Positions 1 through 10,693 of a DNA stretch of 64,000 nt are shown here, piece after piece. The stretch is from Daldinia sp. FL1419 (lineage: Eukaryota; Ascomycota; Sordariomycetes; Xylariales; Hypoxylaceae). Position 1 is the stretch's first letter; each line of letters starts with the position of its first letter. The translations under genes were made by a program, and so were the position numbers. The notes beneath the pieces are model-generated. The model was not told the DNA's origin and did not search any database. It was given only the letters and a program-made list of their open reading frames with translations. The stretch spans positions 371,661 through 435,660 of the forward strand of contig MU623353.1 of assembly GCA_025201765.1 (NCBI GenBank), written 5' to 3'.

Positions 1-1
1 A

Positions 2-478
2 CCTGGAACTATACTTCTCCTTCTTGCTGGGACAGGTTTCGTGATATGCCCTCTCTTGTTCGCCCTTATCCCCGAGAATCCCAACTATTGGCAGTGGGTA
101 TTCCCAGCAATGGTGTGTGCGACGATAGGTATTGATATTAGCTTCAACGTGAGCGGTATCTTCATCACTACCAATGTCCCCAGGCATCAACAAGGCCTAG
201 CAGGAGCGTGTATCAACGGTTTAGCGTTTCTAGGTATCAGTTTCTTTCTCGGCTGGGCGGACTTTGCGGTTGCCAGCAGATCAAACGACGGGTTGGGAGA
301 AAGTTACAAGGTAGCTTTCTGGTTCGCCGTCGGGTGCGGGGCTGGAGTCATCCTGCTGGTCCTGGGATTTATTAGGATTGGTAAAGCCAAGAGTGACTTT
401 ACAGTTGACGAGAAAACCCAGCAACGGGAAGCAGGCCGCAAAAGTGAGCGGGCTGAAGAGATGGTGATTACAACCTGA
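2..478 (+). CDS. MFS drug transporter, DHA2 / aminotriazole-resistance (ATR1)-like, 3' part only
   Basis: The reading frame is open from the window edge and stops with TGA at 476-478, so this is the C-terminal 158 residues of a gene that begins outside the window. Three or four hydrophobic segments are visible, and the stretch containing MVCATIGIDISFNVSGIFIT followed by RHQQGLAGACINGLAFLGI is the pattern of the last helices of ATR1-type proton-driven exporters of the plasma membrane. The tail is short, charged and cytosolic (IGKAKSDFTVDEK). From the family, export of small toxic compounds is expected; the substrate cannot be read from sequence. A decayed Zn2Cys6 regulator and a second MFS gene follow, which suggests a small drug-resistance or secondary-metabolism neighbourhood. 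The MFS assignment is firm; the subfamily is inferred. Confidence 0.85.
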   Translation, partial: PGTILLLLAGTGFVICPLLFALIPENPNYWQWVFPAMVCATIGIDISFNVSGIFITTNVPRHQQGLAGACINGLAFLGISFFLGWADFAVASRSNDGLGESYKVAFWFAVGCGAGVILLVLGFIRIGKAKSDFTVDEKTQQREAGRKSERAEEMVITT

Positions 479-782
479 AGCTCAAGCTTCGTACCATGGA
501 ACTGTAATCATGGAAGGAGTCGGAATATCTAGATGTGAAGCTGAATGAATATTATTATATTATAAAACATCCAATAGATTCATCGATCAAGGAGAATATA
601 TGTATATGCAATAGCCGGGAATATGGAGTTATCCTTGATAATATATGGACATCTTTAAAGGGGCTAGGGGGTTATTTATCCATGCGCTCGTTTCTACCAT
701 GTACACCCAGTAATGTGACCAACTTCGTCTACGCTTTTCATCCATACGGGTAGAAGAGGCGCTGCGACCTTCGGGATATCCA
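479..782. other. Intergenic, no gene seen
   Basis: AT-rich spacer between the MFS 3' end and the Zn2Cys6 relic. The short ORFs here (for example 72 codons from 535) show no recognisable domain and low-complexity, AT-driven composition. Confidence 0.6.
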
Positions 783-1515
783 TGGGTGAAAACGGATGAG
801 CAATCCCACTTTTCATCAGGTCCATGTTGGACATGTCGTAGAAAGCGTCTAAAATGCGATGGCCGTTTACTAACTTGCTTTAAATGCAAGACGAACGGCC
901 ATGGACGTCTCGGTTACGGCACCAGTAAGCCAATGATTTGGACTGGTCTGGCAAGCAGAGGGAGGGTGGCGAGCCTTAGCTTTGAGAAGGCGGTAGAGCT
1001 ATCGGACAAGAGAGAGAAATCTACATCTCCAAATCCTCTTGTACCTAAGACTCTGACAGATCCTATTTCCGAAGGCTTGAGTTCCAAGGTCAGAGAATGC
1101 CTTTCTTATTGTACGCCATAATTTTGATGTTTTCCACCTCAGTTGCTAACCATCCTTTCAGATGTGCATAGGTGCTGAACGGAATGCACTCCATATAGGC
1201 CAGCTTCTCTAAGCAGGTTCAGACAATTTCTGGTTATAATACCAGGTAATCCAGCTCCGGTCTACAGCATTCTTGCTATCTCTGCCCTCCATCAAGTACA
1301 AGCAGTGAAGAACGGAGGTTCCCAAGTGAGAACCGCTTCAACCCTCCAGACTTGGTTCTAAGAAATATTCGCAATGTAAGGCATTCTCATTTAGAAGAAA
1401 GTTACAACAATTTCACACTTTAGACTAAGTCAAAAAATCTCCACAACAAGACTCAATAGAAGTCCACCATTCACTTTGCGAAGCCTGGAAAGGGGCTATC
1501 TGAATTTATGGCCAG
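783..1515 (+). pseudogene. Relic of a Zn2Cys6 fungal transcription factor
   Basis: An open frame from about 786 to 1121 encodes a recognisable Zn2Cys6 cluster (CWTCRRKRLKCDG...CFKC...LGYG). Five of the six cysteines are present. The sixth, expected just before LGYG, reads Arg (CGT where TGT is expected). The only nearby ATG (782-784) is in another frame and stops after five codons. Past the stop at 1121 the middle-homology region can still be followed out of frame: around 1216-1325 one frame reads FRQFLVIIPGNPAPVYSIL and then AISALHQVQ, typical of the segment after the linker in this family. No single frame or simple intron restores the whole protein. I read it as a decayed regulator that may once have controlled the flanking transporter genes. 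The end point is approximate. Confidence 0.7.
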
Positions 1516-1664
1516 CGTATTGTAAGTGGGAATTACCCGAAATTATTTGAACATCTCGAAGAATTTCTACACATCATTATATTAATATAACTAAAATATT
1601 AACTAAATCGAATCTCGTCATGATTTATATCTATCTCATTAGGGGTAGCACATCATTTACCAAT

Positions 1665-3424
1665 CTATTTTTCAGCACTGACGTTATTCTGTTTCTTTGC
1701 CAACTCACGGTCACATTTCTCCTTTCGCCATTTCATTCCAAATTTCAGGATCAAAAATAGCATCGGCGAGAAAACTATATATAGAAGGCCGAGTATCGTA
1801 AACGCCCATCCGATACCGACACCGTTTATCATGGGTCCTATTACTGCGGTTGCTGCAGCGCCAATCAGGCACCTCGTTAAGTTATTACTTGCGGTAGCAG
1901 CACCTGCGCTGCCCACGTTCACGTCAACGAGGAGTACGTTGATCGTGTTGTTGAATCCGACCACAGCCCAACCTAGTAAGAATAGAAGGACACACGGCAC
2001 GGCCACATGCGCGTGATATTCAAATGCCCAACCCCAGGCAATTATACATGCTACGCACAGAGCGAGCATTGGAATACCGATTTCAAGCCTGGCACGTTCA
2101 ATGGGAAATGCAGATAGGTCTTGCTGCTTACTGCGCTCGAAGGGGACGCCCCGCAGCCTACAATGCCGGCGGTAGTTCCAGTTCATCAACCTCCCGTTGA
2201 CGATGGCGGCGACTATACTACCACCGACCATAGGGAGGTACATCAATCCCACCTTGATCTCGTCAAAACCATAGTTGGCAGCTAGTTGCGTGGGCATGAC
2301 CGTGGCGACGCAGTAGAACCCCGTGAAAACAATTCCACCGTACCCAAGCAAAAGGAACATCTCCTTCTCGAGGAGGATCGTGATGGATTTCCAGATATTA
2401 ACTTTCTTCACGTGAAGGCTACGTTTCGTCGATGCATGAGAAGGTGCGTGGGCCAATGTAGCGCCACCGAACTGTTGAGCACGGCGTTCACGACGTCGTC
2501 GCAGGGCATCTTTACACAGCTGCCAGAAGGTTCGATAAGCCGGATGCGGCCGAATCGATCCATCCCCCACGATCTCCCGACACGTCTCAGGCAAGAAGAA
2601 CGCATGGATAACGAACACGGCCGCGGCCAGAATGGCGAGAATCCAAAAGATAAACCGCCAGCCAACCTCTTGTGACAGTACCCCGCCGATAACAGGGCCA
2701 ATGGCCGGTGCTAAGAGAATGGGTAACGAGGTATACGCGACGTAGTGACCCCTTTCGGCCGAGGTAATAATGTCGGCGACGACAGCCTGGCAGAGCGCTA
2801 CAGTGGTACTGGAGCCGGCAGACTGCAACATGCGGAGAACCAACAGGGCCGGGTAACTAGGCGCCAAGGCGCATCCGATATTAGCACAAATATATATGAC
2901 GAAGCATATAAAATAAGCCGGGCGGCGTCCCGCGGAATCCGCCAAGGACCCGACGAACATCGGGGTGATCCCCTGGAAAATCTACAATCGAAAAAAAAAG
3001 AAAAATCAGCAACGGTAATCCGGGATACAGCCTACTCCAGCCCCCTTTCTCCGAATTTTCAACGCACCATGTAAGTAGTAACAGTCAAGTTGATCTGGCT
3101 AGCCGTAACGTGGAATTCCTGAGCCAGGACCGTCAGCGCGGGTAGATAAATCTGGGCCGTAAGAGGCGAGAAAAACGCGCCTATAGCAGCGCCAAGCACG
3201 ATGCCCCTTTTCTCCCATTCCGTAAACGCCGAGTAGTTTGGCCGCTGGTCGACGGCGACGGGTTGCTCGCTTAGGGGTTCTGCTGACGGGTCGGCATTTT
3301 CCATCTCTTTATCCTTCTCGAGCGAATTTGATTTCTCGTCGAGGCCATTTTCCGCGTTCTTTTCCGCCGTGGCGGTTTCGATCTCGTTGTCGCTGTGGCT
3401 GGTGCGAGATGAGGTTTCCAACAT
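1665..3424 (-). CDS. MFS multidrug exporter, DHA1 / Qdr-like (two exons)
   Basis: Exons on the minus strand are 3424-3068 and 2981-1665, separated by an 86-bp intron (2982-3067) with donor GTGCGT and acceptor TTGTAG. The join gives VTTYM-IFQGITPMFVGSLAD, the conserved helix 2 and motif A region (G..AD..GRRPAY), which supports the splice. The product is 557 residues. An acidic, disordered N-terminus of about 85 residues is followed by 12 expected membrane helices, with a long basic central loop (KDALRRRRERRAQQ) between helices 6 and 7. The motif RMLQSAGSSTTVALCQAVVA is the helix 4 signature of quinidine/Qdr and Dtr1-type proton antiporters. A plasma-membrane role in drug or metabolite export is inferred. 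It lies tail-on to the Zn2Cys6 relic. Confidence 0.9.
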
Positions 3425-4759
3425 GACGATTTAAAGACCTAATTTAGCCGATTTCTTTTTTCTTTTTTTTTTCTTTTTTTTGGCTCTGGAAGATGCCAAG
3501 AATAGCTCTACCCATTTGCGCCGGGTCCCCATTGCTTAAATATCTCTCGATTTTATAAGGAGCCTTGGGCAACTTGAGCGGACCATACAACGTTGTTAGC
3601 CGTTCTCGCTTTCGTTAATTTCCAATTGTAGCTAGAAGCCCCCCGGTTGTCGGGCCTTCTACTGCTATTCTGTCTGGCTTCGGAGCCGAAAGCGGGTTTC
3701 TGACCCCGGTAAGGACTTGGTTCGGGGGCTTTGCTCAATAACTTGTATGTGTTGAAATAAGTAACAATGCCGCCTCATATCATGGTTGCAGAATCTATGA
3801 CTCACTTATTCGGGTCTTTTGGCCATATTCAACCATGTTTTCGGTCGTGAGACATAGTACAAGCCAATTACTTGATGCCTAGGTACGTTATCTAGCATCA
3901 AGAAGAGTGCGACAGCTCAACGAGACTGACCGCTTCATTACCCGAGAGCGGTTATTCGAAGGGGGCTGCGGGTGTGGGCTACGAATCGGTGCTATTATTC
4001 TTTATCTATACTAGCAATGAGTTACCGTGGTCTATTATAAGGCTACGGCCTATATGCTTATTGGATATTCTACCTCATAGTAGAAGCTCATGGTTATTGC
4101 GTATACCTAGCATACCGCACCACCCCCTATAGCTATCACAAGGCAGCTACTTCGAAGTATTTGTTTGGTAGATCAATATGAGATGCAACGGGGCTTCACA
4201 ATGATTCGCTGTGACTTGCTAGCAAGGTCTCAAACTCGAGGTCCCATCAGAAACGAAGAATCTAAACCTAAGATCAACCTAATAATTCAGAATAACCCAT
4301 CTCTTAGATCATTATAGTCGAATCACGTTGCTCGATACAATCTATTGGAACCGGTGGGCTTCCGTGGGTCTAATTGGTCCCATTGCACCTTAGGGATTCG
4401 CAACTCCTAAAGATATGCTGACTAATCGCGTGAAGCTATTTTGACAACCAAGTAGAAATATATTATTACTGAAACACGCGAATAAGGGCTGGGTAACTTG
4501 ACTCCAAAGCATATAGAGCCTCCGATAGTCAGGTCCAATTGCACGTTCCTTTTTCATATAAATAATTCAGTAAAATAGTGGCCGTTAACCATGGAAGCGT
4601 ATGTTTTCTCGGCCTTCTTAGGTAGAAATATCGTGAATTTATTTTATTAAGTAGGTACATGAGGTAGATAATACTATATATCGTATATTAAAGGTATTTA
4701 CACAGGCTGAGACTTATGTAGAGATAATTAAGGGAAAATCACTTGTCTTTTAGAAATAG

Positions 4760-4790
<31 letters not shown>

Positions 4791-6599
4791 TGCGATTCTT
4801 TATAATCGAACGTGGAAAAGTTGCAGCTACATAGCATGCATTTGTATGTGTGCATCTATAGATCCATTTTTTAAAAGAAAAAAAAACTTACTCCTTGCAT
4901 CATGAAACTCTACAGGAAGCTGTTCTAATTGTTGAAACGGAAGGAGGGAATGCTGAAGGAGGATGAAGGGAATAGGGCGTGGATGGAAAATCGGTTGCGC
5001 AGGGTAAAAAAGAATTCGAGTCTGGGTGAAAAAAAGGGGAAGGAAGATTGCTACACCCAGACTCGAACTGTGAACCTCCAATGATTTAAAATACGTAGGG
5101 GCCAAGATAGCAAAAAAAGAAGACAACCCTCTTCAAGGCCCAGCCCGGATCTATAGTGCCCTTAGCTACTGCGCCCCCATACCCTAGCCATCGCTTCATC
5201 CATGGAGCCCTATATTGGCGGATAACCTAGGAACATTCATGTCTGCGAGCTGGGTAATTTGGAATTTCTTTGCGACGTCCTTTTCAGGAACTGGATCCCT
5301 CAGCCTCCCAGCTTCATAGAGATCTGTCGTGTCTGGGCAGTGACCAGCTGAGCCATACGCTCCGACGCACGGTATGCCAACTCTGAATTGACCTGCAGTT
5401 ATTGGGCCATATATGTTTAACTTCGGTTCCGTGTTTTCGTAGGTACCTAGGTAGTGACTCGCGGTTCGTACCTTAGGTACGCGTGGGTACGTAGGTACAC
5501 TAGGCGACGACGAGGTGCGCTATCAGGTACGTAACCAGTTGCCTAACGACTTACATGTACCTAGTAACATATTTAGGCAATCCCAGCAACCACACTACCT
5601 GGGGGTAGAGCAATAGAAAATTAATTATCACCAACTACGTCGCTAGGTACTAGGTATTACCTGCGATCCTCCCCCCTTTTTTTTGGCTAGAAACACCTTC
5701 AAGATCCAAACATCCCTTCCAATGATTGGATTGGAGTAACCTAACCATCGATAGTAAATAGATATACGCGCTATAGTATGCTTGAAAAGTTTTGTTTTCT
5801 ATTAACCACACGAGAAGACTACAATACAGAATAACTAAGTCATATTTACGTCCTAACAGTCTCGTAATACGATATCTAAAACAGGAATCAATTATCTTCA
5901 TCTTTAACCACCTACATAGGTAAATCCACTTATATCCGGACTAAGATACAGTGATATTAGGATTGGACGGGTGAAGTTCAAATTCCTAGGCCAAGATACC
6001 CCAATATGCTGCTAGGCCCAAGGCGTCTTGACATATCGAAATAATCACGCCTATACTTTAAGAATTCTTAAAGCTTATCGACCTAAGATTATTGCAGGCC
6101 AACCGCGGTTTTCGTACCTGAATACCTACCTAGCTAGGTAGGGGTACCCATAAAATGATACAGTGGCTAAGGTTCACCAAAGGTACGGTACTGAATCGTT
6201 GCCCTATTGCTCTTCATAACCTTGAAATTTGAACATCTAATGTAAAATATATACACAGAAATAGTCAAGCAAAGCACCAATAACAACGCCGACTGTTATT
6301 AAGTCTTTCCCGGCGCGGATGCCAGATACGAGGCTAAAATCACTTTTCGATTCCTTTTTGTCACCAAACTCAACCCATTTTATGATGGCTTCAATCCCTT
6401 CTTGACAAACCCCTTTCCATGATGGACCCAAATAAAACACAGCCGCTAACTTCTGATGCAATAGATTTCGTTTAAAACACATAATTACCTAGGTATGTAA
6501 ACCGCAAGTTCGGGTGCGCATAAGCTCTCTGCGTTTCTTATCCTTTTCTGTTTTACTTGTCAGCTAACCGCTCACAAACGCAATAAGGGGGAAATTGAT
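3425..6599. other. Intergenic, 3.2 kb, no supported gene
   Basis: It holds a poly-A tract near 4761-4788, a 14-bp perfect inverted repeat (5015-5028 with 5054-5067) that includes a TTCGAGTC tRNA-B-box-like core, and many TAGGTACCTA/TACCTAGG motifs (for example near 5440-5500 and 6120-6150). Short ORFs at 3553-3738, 4827-5126, 5650-5901 and 6237-6482 (all minus) have no domain I recognise. The last of these lies just downstream of the ILV2 stop. Confidence 0.6.
5015..5067. repeat. Inverted repeat with tRNA T-arm-like core
   Basis: TTCGAGTCTGGGTG (5015-5028) is exactly reverse-complemented at 5054-5067, leaving a 25-base spacer. The arms contain TTCGAGTC, close to a tRNA B-box. No complete tRNA cloverleaf can be drawn around either arm. 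Confidence 0.6.
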
Positions 6600-8860
6600 T
6601 TACTTACCACCGTCCCATGCTAAAAATTCGTGTAGGCCCGACCCGGCAGGTACCATGGGAAGCACAGGTACCTTCTTATCCGTCAAGACTTCTAAGAAAG
6701 CAGGGCCATCAGAGCTAATGAGCCACTCTAGGCATTCTACTGTGTCTTCAGGCTTGACGAGTTTTCGGTGCTGAACTCCCATAGCATCGGCAAGCTTCAT
6801 GAAATCGGGGTTCTTCTGATGTGTGTGGGCATATCGGTCCTCGTAGAAGAGGTTTTGCCATTGCGTCACCATACCTTGTTCTTCGTTATTTAGAACAATA
6901 ACCTTGACACCAATGTTAAATTGCGCAGCAGTCGATAGCTCTGTGAGGGTCATGTTAAATGAAGCATCACCATCAATATCGATAACGAGGGCATCCGGTC
7001 GAGCAACCTTGGCACCGATGGCGGCGGGAAGTCCATATCCCATAGTACCGAGGCCTCCGGATGTAATCATGGTTCGAGGATATCTCCACCTGAAATGCTG
7101 CGCCGTCCACATTTGGTGCTGGCCAACACCGGTCGTGAGAATCGTGTGCTCTTTTCGGTTGGCCGTTAGCTTGCTAAGTTCTTCAATGAGAACCTGCGGC
7201 TTGATCATCCCCGCTCGTTCGGTTCGCTCAAAGTCATTCATCGGCCATTTTGCCTTCCACGAGTCAATCTGACTAAACCATTCCTTGCGATCTGACATAC
7301 TCTTTATGTCGATCAAAGGAATAAGTTGTCGGAGGTTCTCTGCTACGTCACCTTCAATAGCTTCAGTCGCTTGTACAACTTTATTAATGTTTTTCGGCAT
7401 AACCTCGAATTGTACAATACCGCCGCGACCCTCGGCAGCGGCTGCTTTGGCTGCAGGTGCAAACTTGGTGACGTTAGTAGTCACACGATCATCAAAGCGA
7501 GCACCAAGAGCGATGATAAGATCGGCGCTTTGTATCGACATATTAGCGAACGCAGAACCGTGCATTCCAAGCATATAAAGAGACTTCTCGTCCAACTCGT
7601 CAAAAGCACCGAGACCGAGAAGGGTCGTAGTGACAGGTATCGAAGCCTTATCAGCCAGCTCCTTGAGAACCTCTGGTCCACCAATTGATGAGACAACCCC
7701 CTGGCCAGCGTAGATCACGGGCTTCTTAGCAATGTTCACCAAATCAGCTACTCGGCGAATGGAGGCTTGAAGCTGCTTTTGAGAAATTTCCATGGCAGCA
7801 CGCGACGCCGCACTAGGTAAACCAGGAATGGCCGACTCGGTAGGGATGGCCCTTCTCAGGACACCCGCAGTAACATCCTTAGGTAGATCGACGAGCACAG
7901 GACCCGGGCGCCCGCTAGTTGCAATGTCAAAGGCCTCGTTAATACGTCGCGGTAATTCGGCAACGTTTTTAACCATCACGTTCCACTTGGTGCAAGACCT
8001 CGAAATTCCCACGACGTCGGCCTCCTGGAAAGCATCGCTGCCAATCGCACTCGTAGGAACCTGACCGCAAAAGACAACCAACGGTGTGCCATCAGACATA
8101 GCATCCTGGATTGGGGTAATGACATTAGTAGCACCTGGACCGGAAGTGACCAACACCACACCAGGTTTTCCGGAAGCGCGAGCATAACCTTCCGCCATAT
8201 GACCAGCTCCTTGCTCATGCTTTGGTAGGATGAATTCGAAATGTTTTGAATTGTAGATGGCGTCAAAAACGGGTAGAATAGCCCCACCGGGATAGCCAAC
8301 TATAACTCATATTAGAGATTTCATCGAATATCTACAAGATATGTATTCGACATACAGATGTGCTTAACACCCCTTCTAAGCATCATTTCGTGAAAGATTT
8401 CGCCTCCAGTCATTCCAATAAACCTACAAATATTTGGTCAGCTTTATGGACTTTGAATGGAATAGATCATATTAGGTAGCACATACGACTCGTCCATCTC
8501 AGGAGCTCGAGGGTTGACCAAGGGTTGAACATGGCTTCGATCTTTTGTATCGGCGGTATTGAACGCTGGAGCAGGAGCATCCCTCACTTGGCTATATAGT
8601 TGATGATGTTAGTCTTGCTGGCAAAGTAAAATGAGAATACGTAGAAAGCGATGGCTCGGGAACAAACGTGTAAGTGGGAAGAAGATTTGAACGTACGCAG
8701 GCGATTGAGCCGAGGTTGCTTGACTTCTTACACCCGTAGGCGCATCCTTTTTGGTTTGAACAACGGAAGAGATAGACGAATTAGTGAGGAAACGACGCTG
8801 TTGTCGTGAAGCCTGAGCCAAAGCCTTAAAGGCTTGGCCAGCCTGTCGTGTACGCAGCAT
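6600..8860 (-). CDS. ILV2: Acetolactate synthase catalytic subunit, mitochondrial (four exons)
   Basis: Makes acetolactate and acetohydroxybutyrate from pyruvate (with 2-ketobutyrate for the latter), the first common step of valine, leucine and isoleucine synthesis, in mitochondria, using TPP, Mg2+ and FAD. Minus-strand exons are 8860-8697, 8591-8487, 8423-8356 and 8299-6600, with introns of 105, 63 and 56 bp, all GT..AG. The product is 678 residues, normal for fungi. The N-terminus (MLRTRQAGQAFKALAQASRQ) is Arg/Ser/Ala-rich without acids, a typical transit peptide. FGYPGGAILPVFDAIYN spans the third splice and is followed by PKHEQGAGH with the catalytic Glu near 141. The TPP motif starts at GDASFN (about 556). 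GQVPTSAIGSDAFQE and MVTQWQN, the inhibitor-binding segments, are intact. It shares a 1.8-kb divergent intergenic region with the TFIIIC gene. Confidence 0.97.
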
Positions 8861-10693
8861 GGTGCAAAGAGGGGAGATGGCAAAATGGGAAAAAATGGAA
8901 AATTTATCAATGGAAAAAATGACGAGCGGTTAAGGAAGACTTCGGGGGTATCGACGAGCCAAAATCAGTCTGTGGAGAGGTATCCTCAAACACTACCCGC
9001 CGGAACCTTCTTCGAAAGTAGTCGACTGATCAATGGTAAGAAATGTTATGATTTATTGGAAGATTTATTTATTAGGTAGGTAGTTTTGTTCAAGAGTCAT
9101 ACGCTAAATTCGATTCAGTGACCCGACAGCGGAACACAAAAAAAACAAAGACTGTGGGGTTATGCAAGGGAGGGGCTCACAGGGATCTGTGCAGCGCTAC
9201 AGCTGGTACTCAGGTACTTAGGTATTGTACCTCGCATGGCGTTACCGTTTTCCAAGGTTCTGCCGTGCTCTCTTCCATTGCAGCAGGTGCAGCCACTTAC
9301 ACTGCTTACCTACCCTGCCTGCTAACCTGATAGTGGACTGTGTAGCAAACCACAGTAGCTTGGTGGCAATTGGCGATATCGGCAATTTTCCGAAAAAATT
9401 CTTTACTTACTGATTGGTTCCCACACCCCAATTGATTCTCCAATTGATTCAGGACTTCATTCCTCTAACCTATGTAGCGGTCTAGAACTCCGGATCGTGG
9501 TACAACCTAGTTATACTCGGAGACAACTTGCGACGCGTTTGCCATCCGGGTCATATGCATCGCTAGATTATTTCTTGGAATCACATATTTACATATAAAT
9601 TTCGCTGGAGAATATCTACGGCATTCACCGTCTTCATGAAAGTAAAACCAGTATATGTTTTGAATATTTAACTATTTGAAGTACCTAAAGTGGTTATAGC
9701 ATTGACATTGCATGATACACAATTTTTCGGGGAGGAAGGATATCCGATTTATACCAACGTGTTGACACCTCTCCATGACAATTTTTTGAGTTATAGGCCT
9801 ATCAAGTGTCCCGTACAGAATAGTATGTCTACCTATACCTACCTACCTACCTACCTATCCACCTATGGTTATTTGATCCCCAGGGAAAGTTTGTAACCTA
9901 GGTAGTCAGGTAGTTATAAGTCATCTCATCTAATTACACGTTTATAAACTACTCGAGTGTGAGGCTTTGTCTTATTAGTCATACTATATAGGTACAATTA
10001 AGTAAAACACCCACCTTACTGCTCGCGTGCAAGAATTATAAGTCAATATATTATATTTTAATTTTAATGCAATGTAAATGAAATATGATTTGGGTAATAA
10101 CTACTCAGTAAAAGGTAATAAAAGATACCTAAATTTGCTTCCGATAATTTACGCTTTTTGGCGGCGGAAGCTAAGTTGTAACACTTCTTCATAGCCCCTA
10201 GGTGATACATATCGAAGGCACATTCAAACAATTTGTGAAGTTTACCCCATGGAAGAAAAAATAATAAATAAAATTCAGGGCTTATATGCAAATTAATTTA
10301 TTTGGCACGTTAAGATTAATGTATTCGGAAAATAATATAGGTAACTAACGTTAGTTTACAAGTAACACGAATATTTGTAAGAGACCCGCGGGAGTGACAT
10401 GAATACCTGTGTTTACTACAATCCACTGCATTAGGAACTTGGACTTTTCGATTCCTAGCCCCACTATGAATTTTATACTTCCTCAACACTCACCATAACC
10501 TCTAATTTTTATTAAAAATGACATAGCACACATTATTAAGACATACTTAATTAAAAAGTGCCCGATATACGAATATGAGAATTGCGAATTATTCCTTAGG
10601 TTCTCAATGCATCGCATACACGTGTACTGAACTCATATGCGAACTTCACGTATCTTGGCAGTAAACGCCGCTAGGATTATGAGGTAGTCCAAG
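8861..10693. other. Divergent promoter region of ILV2 and the TFIIIC-like gene
   Basis: 1.8 kb between two divergently transcribed genes. It contains an imperfect TACC microsatellite (about 9834-9862) and further CCTAGGTAGTCAGGTAG-type motifs near 9898. ORFs of 60-80 codons here lack recognisable features. No specific regulator site was identified. Confidence 0.55.

Noticed and set aside
5045..5111. Possible minus-strand tRNA ending in TTCGAGTCTGGGTG
   Set aside because: The D-arm cannot be paired, the T-stem has a mismatch and the acceptor stem is incomplete. Kept only as a tRNA-like finding.
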